A DNA stretch of 64,000 bases from Amblyornis subalaris (taxonomy: Eukaryota > Chordata > Aves > Passeriformes > Ptilonorhynchidae), in the NCBI GenBank assembly GCA_018881555.1, contig JACAXG010000008.1, forward strand, positions 15,742,816 to 15,806,815. The letters run 5' to 3'. The notes beneath the pieces are model-generated. The model ran no database searches and had not been told where the DNA came from. It saw only the letters and a program-made list of their open reading frames with translations. The position numbers and the translations under genes are program-made. Shown one piece after another: positions 21,460 to 33,838 of the stretch. Within the stretch, counting starts at the first letter, position 1. Each line of letters opens with the position of its first letter.

Positions 21460-22449
21460 CTATTATAAAATTAGAAAAAAAAGCAAGTAAGAACCACCCA
21501 ACATCAGCATTCCTCTTTCTACTCTCATCAGCATTCCTTATACAGGCAACCCCACTCCTGAGATCTTCAGCAAAGAAAGTCAGTCAAGAATCCCACTCCC
21601 AGCTCTACCTTCCCATGGAAGATGTATAGCCTTTTCTCCTATGAACATCTCTGATTTTAGCCTCAACCTTCCAAATTTCATGGTAAAACTCAATCACTAC
21701 CTATCTCTCCTGATCTTACTGGTGTAAACCTAAGCCTGATTTTGGCTCCGTTAGACACTGACTTCTCCCTGCAGCCTTTTCTAGGCAAGCACTCCATCTG
21801 CTGCAGGAGCAGCTGAAAACAATGGAACTACCAATACTGATAACAAATGTCAAATGTGGTAGAAATCCATGCAGAATAATTAGGATGACATTAATTCATG
21901 TACTAGGAAGACTAATAAGGTGATTAGAATACTAAAAGGATGAAAGATATAAAGAAAGAAAAAGCTTTGCCATGTCCATGGGCCTCTGAAATCTGTATCA
22001 GGTATTTACAATCATTAATAGCTCTAAGTACCATGGAACACCTGGAAGTCATGGGAACACCTGCATCTAAACCCTTGCACTTGAGGAATGACTNAGCAAC
22101 ACTGATACTGGTAAATATTCATTGTTTGCACTTTCTGCTGCTAAATAAAAAATCTACATCAGAAAAAAAGCCCTTCAGATTAATTGCAGAATTGATCTTT
22201 TTAATGATTCTCCTACCCAGGTCTTGCTGATCAGCTCTGTTAACAAGCCCTACTGATGTTCTATAAAATCACTACCAAAACAACAGAACTGTGAATCCTG
22301 AGATCTTCAGGAAGGGGGATTTGTTATGCCATGGAGAATGAGAGGCAGTGGCAAGGAGCAAGCACATTCAACAAAGGGCTTGCAGAGCAGGTCTGGTCCC
22401 GAGAGCTGTGGTTGTGCCATCTGTCAGCACTAATCAAGTCCTTCCTTAC

Positions 22450-22493
22450 CTCAAACCACCATTCATGCTCCTGGGAGTTACAGCTGCCCCAGA
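22450..22493 (-). CDS. Weak exon candidate with very strong splice sites
   Basis: The acceptor (ctttttccctccttctcctctccag) and donor (TTTGAG then GTAAGG) are near-perfect, 44 bases apart. In the phase-1 frame it reads WGSCNSQEHEWWFE. It could be a coding exon or an exon of a long non-coding RNA. Confidence 0.3.
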
Positions 22494-23308
22494 CTGGAGA
22501 GGAGAAGGAGGGAAAAAGCATGCAAGGTATTACTGCACACTATTTAGAGTGTTTTGAAAACTCTCAATGTGCACACGCTCTTCTACTTATGTGAGGTCTT
22601 AAAAAAAGTCAGCAGCTTGAGCTAATCCAAGTCCCACCATCCAAGTTTTAAGAGGAACTCTTATAGCCTCATTATTCTACTAATCAAGTTCAATAAGGCA
22701 TCTTTGACTAAAGATATGAAGGGGTGTAGGCAAGAGGGTTTTACTTATGTTCACTCTTTGAACCCCTCCAGAAAAAAAGCTGATTATGCATTTAATACCA
22801 CACAGACCAGTTTTAGGTAACACACTAATGAACCTAAATTCTGAGTACAGCACTGCTGTTGGTATGAACTCATCCCATCACACTGCAAATGGTGTAAATG
22901 CTCGTGCCACCACGTGCTTCTATCTGAGGAACTGCACTATGACATACCACATGTCAGATTTAGCTCCTGTGTTAGTTCCTAGCAAGGAAAATCTCATGCC
23001 ATGTGATAGTTGCCAAGGTAACTACTCTGCCAGGGGGAAGATGGAATCTGATGAGGTCTGTGTGTACTCTCATCGAACAGAACAGCTGCCCTAGGTAATT
23101 TAGGCACCACATAAATCTGAGTGCATCTCAGTGTTTTTGTGTCCTCAGCTAAGGCTTACCTGTCTGAGGGCTGCTCAGGGAAAGGCACGCTCTGTGCAGC
23201 TTTGAGAAACTGGAGTTTCAGCATCGTGTAAGCTCGGCTCTAACACGGCTCCCTCTGCCCATGTGAGCATCACATTGCTCCAGCCTGCAGGAAGGAAACA
23301 AAGATTAC

Positions 23309-23385
23309 CTTGGTGGGGAAAATGNAGTTGTCTGTGACATTTCGAGTAGCTGCTGGGCAACAAATTCTTCTTCACAGGGCAAATT
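23309..23385 (-). CDS. Weak exon candidate, phase 0 to 2
   Basis: The acceptor is gtgtgtcttaactcag and the donor is CCAAG then GTAATC. The open frame reads NLPCEEEFVAQQLLEMSQTT followed by an ambiguous codon and FSPP. Its exit phase does not match the candidate at 22450-22493, so a further exon would be needed. Confidence 0.25.
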
Positions 23386-24436
23386 CTGAGTTAAGACACA
23401 CCTGGAACTGCTAAAAAATGCACACAATTAAGTTGCCCACTGTATTTTCTGCAGTCAGTACAGAAGAGGATCTAATATTATCCAGGTATCTGAAGTACAA
23501 GGTCCTCTGTGCACTGACAGGAACAACCTGCCAAAGGCAACAGGCAAAGCAAGCAGTGAATACCAGGGATGTAACAGAATTTGGCAACTTCATAGATTTA
23601 TTCAGGAATTCTTCCCTTCTTACCTGCAGGCTTGTTGCTCTGAGCTTCCCTGCATGTAAAATGCCTCAGTTCTTTCAATGGAAGCAAAGGCACCTCCATC
23701 AGCAGGTCTCAAAAGGCACCTCAGCTGAGCAAAGAGGTGCAGCAGGACTTTGCTAGCGCAGAGCAGATGTGTTGTCAAAACAGGACCACGAGGGAAGGCT
23801 GCCCNAGCTGAAGTGCATAATCCATAAAGTGTATTTAAATCAAAATCTTCAAGTTTTAATTGTGCATATGNACGAAGAAATCAAATACAAACCTTGATGC
23901 GTAAGTGCTTTCAAAACAGCCACAGAAATGAAGCCTTACTTGTGCTCGAAAACGCATAACAATCTGCTTGCAATGGAGATGATGCAACTGTTGGTGTAGA
24001 AGTACTGGGTTTACAAGTTGTTGTTATTATGCTTGAAAACTATGCCTTTGATCAATGGGTCTCTTCCTCCCAACCACTGACAATTTGGTGCAAGAACGAT
24101 TAAAGACATAATTAACACAGGCTGTTCCAAAGAGTCAGACACGTGGTGTGCATAGCCAGACTGAAAATCTTCCCAAGACTNAAGCATTCATACAGAACAT
24201 AAGTCTGTTCCTGTACTTCCAATTATCATATTGTTTAGAATTCCTGATTCTACTCTCCATTCTCATATAGAAACAAACCAATGTTATTAGTTTTCCAAGG
24301 AATCCTTAATAGACAAATCTCCTTTCATTCTAAGGCCAAGGACTCCCATGGACTAGAACGACTGCATCCTAATAGAGCAAGTGGAATAGAAGTGTTCGTC
24401 ACAAAAGCAAAATTCAAAACAATCAAATAATATCAA

Positions 24437-24447
24437 GGGGGGGGGGG
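24437..24447. repeat. Poly-G run
   Basis: Eleven consecutive G in an AT-rich setting. This is a simple mononucleotide run. Confidence 0.9.
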
Positions 24448-25019
24448 AAATCCAAACAAATCCTAGTGTCCCACCAGAAAATTAGAAGAAGTTTAAAATC
24501 AAATACNTGTACTACACTTTTATAGATGCACAAGTCCTAGTGGAGGCTACTAAATGCATCCTTGACTTCTGTGAAGTTAATCAATGTTTTTAGCCAAATT
24601 ATCTACTCGATGTTTTTATAGGTGAAAATGTGGTGAGCATCATCCCCTGGGAATAAATTCAGCTTCACCACAACCTTCTTGGTGCTGGAGAAGAGACCCC
24701 CANGACTGAAACATTTCTACTATTAGTCTTTAGCATTGCCAGTAGCTTTCTCCATGAGCAACATGAAGGCTGGTGTCAGTGTTTTGCATAGATAGACTAA
24801 CTTGTCACCTGTTTTCCTCATTCACCCCTTCTCCACCTTTTCAAGGATTCATATCCACTGGGAGAGCCTCCATCTATAAACACTGTGCTGTAATAAACCT
24901 AAGAAATTGATACATCAAAAAAAANCCTTTAAAGCTGACAAAAGCATGAGCCAGACCTTCATTCTTTATGGCAGGAGGAGCTGCACAACACAGCAGCTGT
25001 AATCCTAAGGAAAATCATA

Positions 25020-25420
25020 TTGTTTAACACCTATCGATTATTAATCCATTCAAGAATAAAAGTAATCTCAAGTGACAAGAGAATGCCAAATCAAGTGTCA
25101 GCCCTGAATGCTTAAAATGCTCCTACAGTTTTGTTCAGACAACACCACAGCATGTCTACGAGAGCAAGTCACACAATGAGATAATCATTTATCCAAACTA
25201 AAACTACATGTGTATAATAAACATTAAAAGGGCATGCATTGATCCGGATATTAATCAGATTCATAACAATAGACCAATTTTTCTTTCTCTGGGGTGTGAA
25301 GAACAAGGTTATGAATCATATTGTGAACATTTAAAGATCACAGTTGAATAACCTAATTGTGTACAACAATGATAGGATGAAGAGAAACTTAATCAAACTC
25401 TGAACNGTTGTTAGGTTTCA
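25020..25420. promoter_or_regulatory. Possible conserved non-coding element
   Basis: AT-rich, repeat-free stretch with no open frame and homeodomain/POU-like words (tatcgattattaatccattc, gatattaatcagattcataa, tgaatcatattgtgaacatt). Assigned on texture only. Confidence 0.15.
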
Positions 25421-26036
25421 TCCTCTTAAATACAGTTCTGTGACATGATGCTAATAAATTATTTGGATAGAAAAAATGTTGGTTTACCTTATTAATATTC
25501 TGAGTCTCATCCATCCATTTTCTTCATGCTTCACCTCTTCATTAGAATAGAAAAACACAATTACAAACAAAAACATCGGNGTTTAGTGCAAGTTTTGATT
25601 CTTTTTTTGTTACAAATCATGTAAATATATACTTTTTATAAATTTACTGCCTAATAGAAGAACTGGAGTTTTGCTACATGTGAAAACTGTCAGCCANTCT
25701 TTAAATATTTATCTTTTAATTCCCCTGGTTACATGTACTTGGAAATGTTTTCATAAATACATCGATAACTGTCTTGTACAGCTCATTAAGGAAGCTTTTT
25801 ATCCTTTAGTGTAATAGTTCAGTTTACAGTTGCCTGTGAATCACTTTTATGGCCCTCCATTAAGCACGCCCTTCAAACTGCAATTATTTGTCAGATTTTG
25901 TATATACGGAAGCAATCACCAGAGAAACAATGAAAGCCAAGAAGATGCATAAACACTTGGAGCCAGACCTTGGCCCATCTCCAGCAGTGCATTCCCTCCT
26001 CCAACACTGACTCCCCAGGGAATGAGATGTACTTAC

Positions 26037-26092
26037 CAGACCCATCCATGCNTGGTATGCAGGTTGTCCACGGGGCAGGGTGGACATGCTGG
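26037..26092 (-). CDS. Weak exon candidate
   Basis: The donor is strong (GGTCTG then GTAAGTAC) and the acceptor is fair (catcctggttaacgacag). The frame reads SMSTLPRGQPAY, an ambiguous codon, AWMGL. Confidence 0.2.
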
Positions 26093-26504
26093 CTGTCGTT
26101 AACCAGGATGGGACGCCTTGAATTTCACCCTCAAATCCATCAGCAGCCTTCCTTTGAGCTGCCAGGATGTCACTCTCTCACATGTTGTTGTTTTTCAATT
26201 CCCCTCATGACCTTGATTACTGAGGAGAGGTTCTTCTCCGCTTGTGCTTCTTGCCCAACCCAAAGCCACCAACAGCAGCAAGCTTGTGCTCCAGAGAAAA
26301 TTTACAGGAATGTTGCCCTTCAATCTAAAATGGCAAAGTTATTTTTACTTCCTAGAACTATTTCCTAGCAAAATATACACTTAGATAAATAAGTTTATGA
26401 ATATCAAGTTTGGGAGCTTTTTTTTTCCAATGCAGTAAGTGTTGTGTACTTGCTGAAAACCCCAGAGTGCTTCCTTCAAGAATTAGTTTCCTGGAAATTT
26501 ATAC

Positions 26505-26613
26505 TGGCGTCCTATTATTTTTCCCCAAATCTAGTTCTGTAATTGAGTTTTTGACAGATATTTCCATCTGCCAGGTCAACGTGAATTCAGTAAACAGGCA
26601 ACCTTGCGGAGAG
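26505..26613 (-). CDS. Weak exon candidate, phase 2 to 0
   Basis: The acceptor is cacatccttttcag and the donor is CGCCA then GTATAA (fair). The frame reads SPQGCLFTEFTLTWQMEISV then KNSITELDLGKNNRTP, which looks like natural protein sequence. No partner exon is confirmed. Confidence 0.25.
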
Positions 26614-29600
26614 CTGAAAAGGATGTGCCACAGGTTTAAAGCTCCAGCCCACAGCTGTGACTGTCCACACGAGCACTCTGCAAGGGAAGCATAAACCAAG
26701 CAACGGCACCCAAGGATACACTCAATTGATCCATCTAGTGAAGAGAGATGGTAAAAATGTCTAAGATAAGGTAAGGAGACTAAAATGAAGAAATTACAGC
26801 AGACTTTCTTCCAAGTGGATGTGCTCTCACTGCCAAGGATAGGCAGCAATAGAAGCTACTGGGGTGCCAGCATCCACAGGGAGCTAAGGTGTGAGAACAA
26901 ATCAGATTAACATGATTAATTGTCTGATTGTATTCTGTCTGAATATTCTGAACCACTGCTGCTGAAACCCATTAAACATTTCACTGCCAAATCTCCCCTT
27001 CTGCCAGGGCTCTGGGTCACAAGAAGTTACCTTATGTTCTCTGCTGCAGTCAGAACTCTGCATTTCTGCATGTCAGCCTCTTGAAATGAAATGCTTTTGT
27101 AGCAATACACATTACATTTTAACACATGCAGATGTGGCTTCTGCCATCACTGAGCATCACATACTACATTTCTTCTAGTATCAAATCAACTCGTGACTAA
27201 TGCTATAAATACCAAAGAATATTCATAAGGATTTTCCACATAGTGCAAAATACTACTGCAGTTTAATTGTACAGAATGCTTACATTATTAAATGAGATAT
27301 GGGACACTGATCAGTTAGCTACAAGGTAAAATAATATTAAAATTTTTAGCAGTATTGGAGAGAGACAGAACAAGTTTTGTTCAGTCACAACACTGAAGAC
27401 AAACGGTGATGGATGTGGTGGCTGGTGATAGCTGCATTGTGCCTCCCTTCTGATATTCCTGATAGATTTCACTGCTCCTCACATGTTCATGAAGGCAGCA
27501 ATAATGGATAACAAAAGGTAAAACTGGAGAACAAAGGAAAAAGCTCACTCAAAAGTGAAAGAAAACGTACCTTCTTATCTTCTGAGTTCTCTTGNTTGAT
27601 TCAGCCACCTTAGGTGATGTCTAAAAATAGTTAAATCAAACTTTTTATTATTATTAATTCTTGCTAAATATGTCACATCCAAGAGACCATTAATGTGTTT
27701 TTAAACACTTTGACACCCCCTGCTGCCACGGTTTATCTTATTTAAAGTACATTTGCTTGCCACGTTTGAGCAGGTGGACAAAGAGAGTTCCTATTGTGAT
27801 AGATCTCCCAACTACTGTACTAGCCCTTTTTTTCTTGAACAGTGCAACAATTTTTCTAATTACCTGCTAACGTGCTTTGAGGTACTGCAGAGAAGTGATG
27901 CCCATTACAACAGCTGCTGTTAACAGAAGATTTTTCAATAATATGAACAAGAGCTTTATATCTTGGGAGGCACTAAAAGCTCTTATCTGGGCTCCAAAAT
28001 AACATCAGCACTTCAAAGCACAAAAACTCTGCACCCTTTACTCTGTAGCATTGTACCATAGAAGGCAGGGATCTCTCTCGAACTTGGAAACAGAGCAATG
28101 ACCCAGCACAGACACAGCTCAGAACCAGAGGTCCTGACGAAAGCAGAAGCAGGATCCTGGAGCACTGCAGCCCCCTGAAGCCTGTCGATCATGCAGTTCT
28201 CAAGCAGTTGGTAACAGCACATTGGCAAAGTCCACAAACTTCCAAAAATCACTATCCCAACAATGTATCAGGACCAAGACCCAGCAGCAATTTTTAGCAG
28301 TGCCAAAAATGCAGGCATGTGCACTTGTATAAGAAAATGGATTATGTTGCTTGCTCAGTTGTTTACTGAAGTGAACTTACTCTTGTAACTCAAGACATCT
28401 CCACTTCATTTTCACTTTGTCCAGCTCTGGCTGGAATTTTGTCTCTAGGACAGATGTTAGCCTTTACATGAGACTAAGGGGCGGGACAGCGCAGAGGGAG
28501 AAAAAATATCAATAACCAGCAACTGAATCCAAGATGTCAAGCACCTTGGAGGATGGCAGACACAGCCCCAAGGCTGCAGATTTCTACAATGTCTCTAGAG
28601 TGAAGGAGAATGTGTATGTTCTATGTGTTCAGATATTACACACAAGCTCAATGACCTAGACATATCTAAGCAATAGAGACCTAACCCAGCAGTTACTGCA
28701 TGTCAGCTAAAGGGATCTACTTTCTTCTAGAGTAGTTAAGAGGAAAGAAGCATCTGCTTTGGTTTGTGTACTATGCAGGATATGTTCCAGAAACTTTATA
28801 TACCAGTGTTGCTGTGAAATAAGTTGCAGCACAAGCCAGCAAGCAGAATCAATGCACTTGTGAGCAGCTTCTACATTATTTTCCACAGCNATCCAAAAAT
28901 GAAATGTCATATGCACAGACTTGTTTATTGCTTAATTCACTNCCACAGCCTCAATTCCTGAGGTAGCAGGTAACACTATATAAAGTAGCCTATCAATCCC
29001 AGCAGGGACTGATCTGCTTTGTTTCACTAAAATGATGAACAATAAATGTTCCTTTTTATATCTTCTTCAGCAGCTGCACTGCACCTGAGAAACCTTTTCT
29101 TGTTTACACTATGTAAAACAATTAACACACTTGCTCTGCAGTGAAAGCTACAGGCTGCAGAGGTACAAACACTGACTAGCTCCTTGCAGCTTTAAATTCA
29201 GTGAGTTTAATCATACAATTCCCCTGCACAGAAACCAGCTGACTGGTGGTATGATCTAACTGGTAGTTTCAGCTAATACCAACCCAAAATATTTATTATT
29301 AAGGTCTGCANGTTCAATGTGAAAACATTATCACAAGGTTTGTATCGTTCTCTGAAGACTGAAGAACGGACAAAAGGCTGTAAAACANTGAAAGTTCAAT
29401 TGAACCTGTAAAGCAGAGATATACAGTACAACACAGAAACAAATTCAAGGGCATAGAAATAATCAGATAAACAACTCTGGCTTATGTTAACTTGCACAAA
29501 AAAAACGAATAAAAGAAACTAAAGCAGCTATTAGATACAGCTTCCTATTTCTCCAAGATTANATAGACTTTGGGTTCTTTTGACAAAGTACTGCACTGCA

Positions 29601-30583
29601 AACTGAAGTATCTTTTTATTTTGCCTGGAAAGTATAAATACCAGTGTAGAAATCAGCATTAGTAATAGGATTAAGTATTAATATTCTGATCCAGAATATT
29701 TTTACAGGTTATGAAATCTTTGTACCTAGTCACTCTGTTTTGTTTCAGCTGAATTTGTTCTTCTTTACTTACAAAATCCAAAACCAGGTGAATCAATCCA
29801 CACATTCACCTACTTCNTAATGCTGTTGGACATAACCTAATTAAATGCTTTGTAAATATCTTATCCATCCTCCCTCCGATACAACATCACTCCTAGAAAA
29901 CTATTTGCTACTGCTTGCTCCCATTAATTTTTCACGTGTCAAGCCTCGGGTCTTTTGAGAACAGCTTTTTATCTAGATAATCACTTTGTTAAAGTTTTTC
30001 CCCTATTATTGATTTAATCTTTCCTTCCAATTTATCTGGTTCTCCTCATTGTGCTTCTATCTGTCTCTCTAACTCCAGGAGAGAACGGCAGTCACCTGTT
30101 CTGAGCTGAGCTCACACTTGAGCTATTCCTACCCAAGTTTTGTTGGTTTAGTGACTTAAAAGTTTTCCAATAGTTTAAAACAGTTCTGATAGGCCCTGGT
30201 TTGCTCATCTAATTCATAAAGCATTTCAAGCCCTGCTCCAAGAGTCCTTATTTCNTTCTGAAAGCAGCACTATCTTGTCTTAACAATGAAGTCTGACCAG
30301 TAGTGGCTGAATTTTAAATGAGCAAAATAACAAGTACTGCCTTGCAATGCCNCTCTGCACATTTGGGCAAGGACTGCATTTTAATTTATGTTAATACATC
30401 AGTGTACACATAAATGAGCTGCATTAAAGCAAGAAAAATGAAACCTTGGTAATGAGACTTCACTTCCTATCCTGTTCTTGTAGAGGTAGAAAAAGAAACC
30501 TCCCGGTTTTTGTGAAAATTACTGCTAACGGGATCTATTGCACTGCCCAGACTTCACACAGCCTGCATGATGGCTCTGCTCAC

Positions 30584-30688
30584 CATTTTTGAGAAAAGAT
30601 TGTATGTTTTCCCACCTCACTTCCACTTTTCTTACAGATTCCAATAATGGAGTTTCCCATGGAAAAGATCTTTCCAGTATTTTCCCAG
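30584..30688 (-). CDS. Weak exon candidate, phase 1 to 1
   Basis: The acceptor is excellent (gcctgtgctttgtgtccttccag) and so is the donor (AAAATG then GTGAGC). The frame is open for 34 codons: GKILERSFPWETPLLESVRK, then VEVRWENIQSFLKN. It is among the better isolated candidates. No neighbour is confirmed. Confidence 0.3.
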
Positions 30689-32871
30689 CTGGAAGGACAC
30701 AAAGCACAGGCTCCTCTACTTATGCCAGGTGCTAAATTTCCTGAAGACAGGCAGGGAATTATTAACTGGACAGCACGGAGAGTGCAGCTGCTGCAGGCAT
30801 GCTACAGGATCCGGCAAGAGGAGGAAAATGCTCCACAGGACNACCCTGGTTACCAGTGCCAAATTCTCTGTGTCTAAAGAGTAGCAAAGGCAGAGCAATC
30901 CTGTGTTCTGTCACCTCATAGTTCTGGGTTGTAAATGGTAGGAAATNAGACCCCTAAACAAACATTCCATTTGCTGTTCATACTGGGGTAAACCAAAGCC
31001 TAAATATAGCATTCACCATTAAAGAGCTTGAGACTGACTGTCTCAGTGACTTCAGTTACCATGGCACCTCCCTCCAGAATGCCATTGCGTTGGGTCTGCT
31101 GCAGAGTGGGGAGCACTGGGGTTTAAGCTTTTTCCACTCACACTGTTATAAGGTATAAAGAAAAAAAATAGGTAAAAAGCCTCAGAATATGCTTATATTA
31201 ACGCACCAGACTTCCTTGAGTTTCCTAGAATAAGCTTCGGAAATGCTTGCTTAGTGTTAATACCTTTCAATTTAAATAAGGCAAATATCACCCTAAGACA
31301 TTTGAGCCTACATTTATAGAGTCACTGGGATTTGTGGCCATCTAAATGAGGACACTAAAAGTGAAACTCATCTTCAAATTGCTGAGTACACATCATCTTC
31401 AGATCACTGAAACTGCTGAGCTGAGAAGTCAGAAACAACAAACCTGCAGAGCTGCCAGTCACCTGAACCAACAGCAGTATAGGAAACCAGCACTAAATCA
31501 ATTCAAACACTCCAACACCTAAAATATGTTAATCCCTAACAAAATTATTAATGAATAATGGAGGCTTAGAAAAATTACACTGAAACAGAGATTATTTAAA
31601 AGATGACTAAAGAATTAAAAGTATTTAATAGTTCTCTGAGTGGGAGACTTGCAAATCTAACCAAAAAGAGTGTGACTAATTCTAATTTCAGACATCCATA
31701 TTTTCAATGTTTTTAATAGCTCGTTTTCACTCCCACATACAGATGCTGTTCAAGCATCCTTATAGATTTAGTAATTCATAGCAACAAACAATGTCATGGA
31801 ATTACAGGCACACCAGGAGTTCAGAGTCACAGCCATGCAACAGGAAAACACCATAGAGCAAATTATCTCATCCTGCATCTCACNCAGTTTTACTGGCATT
31901 AGGATTCCATGAATTACAGCTTTTGCTCAATCAATATATTCCTGAACCTCACTTTAAATTTCTTCTCTTTCATTTCACAAAAGTTTCAGTGTTGCTTCCT
32001 GGAAAAAATAAAAAATCAAGATATCCCTGCAGGACATGGGGCTGATTAAAAACGAAATCCCATTCACAAGTTCCTGAGCCTACTCCAAGCAACGTTCTGT
32101 GCATCCCCACGACTTAGTGAATCCCTAGGCCTGGGACTCATTCACAGAGTCACAGGGGGCTGTTTGGCCAGTGGTTAAAAGTGAATTTAGGCTTCTTATC
32201 ATTCAGACCATGTTCTCTTTACTTGATGCTAAAAGACAGATTATATCTTCCCAACTATCTCATGTAACCTTCTTGCCACATGTCATAGCAATAACAAGGC
32301 CAGATTAAATGCTGACTAGGGGCTCTGCTTTTTTAAAAAACCCCAGTTTTTGACAGAACTTCCACCTAAAATCCATCTGTTTGTTTTACTTAGCAGCTAT
32401 CAGAACCCCCAGTTATCTTTACAGATGTGAGGGTTCAGGTTCTCTTGCTTTGATTCTTTATTAGCTGCAAATCCTTAGGAACAAGAAAACAAAACAACCT
32501 CTGTTGGCTAAGTACACGATTGTATATTCACAAACAGAAGGATGGCTACACCAAGGCTAGTTATCAGTTCCCAGATGATTAAGACCAAACCAGACTGCCA
32601 CTGTTCGGGAGCTCTTCATAACCTGGTGGTGGACTTCAGACCCCTGATCGTGGTACAGCTCCTCTGTCATGTTGCTCCAGTTAAGCAAAGCTGCTCCTGC
32701 CCTTGACACACCTTCCCCTCATCCCATCACAGGGAAGGTGTCTCCTAAAGCTCCCAGACACAGCAACCAGGAGCTGCTGCAAGACAGCAAGAGCTGGACC
32801 CCAGCAAGTTACTTACAGAGAGCTCGGAAGTGCCCACAGGGAAACAGCGACCAAGGAGAGCCATCCCGAGA

Positions 32872-32949
32872 CATCCCTGTGCTCTCTCCTGAGCATCCGC
32901 GGAGCAGTCTCATCCCTGTGCTCTCTCCTGACCATCCGTGGAGCAGAGT
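32872..32949. repeat. Tandem duplication, 39-bp unit, 2 copies
   Basis: Unit 1 (32872-32910) begins catccctgtgctctctcctg and ends atccgcggagcagtct. Unit 2 (32911-32949) is the same except for a few changes (gagcatccgc to gaccatccgt, cagtct to cagagt). The unit is GC-rich for its surroundings and, being a multiple of three, keeps both strands' local frames open. Confidence 0.9.
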
Positions 32950-33723
32950 CCTGCTGCTGAAATTGAAAGAATCCCAGCCTCCATTACTCTGTCTGGCACA
33001 ATTCAACTCCATAGCAATTGCATTTTCTATTATATCTATGGTGTCCTTTTTTCCCCCCTCCCCTTTATTTCACCTTTTCTCCACAAAAGAAAGCTGAAGC
33101 CACAAAGCAAAGCAGAGCCAGAAAGAACCTCACAACACTCCCTCCACCCCCATCACATACATTTGTATGTGAGCAACTGCTAAACAGTGGCTTAGCTGAA
33201 TGCCCCAACAGGCAGAGTTCTCCCTATTACCTTTCTTTATGTTCTTTAACAGCACCAAAATAATATTGACATTTTTAAGCCAAGAAGAAAGGGGGGTCTG
33301 GGTAGGCATTTTACTATAGGATCAAATATTAACCAGACATAATCCTATGGCTTCAGAACATCAACTTCCTTCCATCAGCTACCTGAGCAGCAAACATANG
33401 TAGCTGTAATCCCTGCTTTACACAATCTAAACCACCGAGGTTAATCTGCTGTCAGCCCCACATTGGGCATATTGTAGCTGAAATACATCCTGAATGCATA
33501 AGAAACATTCTGCACAAATCTGAGCTGCATATATTGCTGGATCTGAGTTTGTAGTCATGTCTTTAAATTAATCTTTTACAGAATGACAAGCACTATAAAA
33601 GGACTTAACGATGCTGCAATGTAATGAGCAGTACTAACCTACTAGAGGAACACAGAGCAGGCCACCTGCATCATTCTAAAGAACTATTTAGCAAATTTTT
33701 TCCAAAATCACAGTTGAACCTCT

Positions 33724-33838
33724 AAAAAACCCCCCAAAACAAAGGAAAAAGCAAAACAACAAACAAAACACCACAACAACAAACACAAACCATAACAAAA
33801 CAAAAAGAACGAACAAACCAAACAAACAAAAAACCCCA
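33724..33838. repeat. A/C low-complexity tract
   Basis: The plus strand is almost purely A and C (runs such as caaaacaacaaacaaaacac). The minus-strand ORF across it (Phe/Val/Leu/Cys-rich) is an artefact of this composition. Confidence 0.9.
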
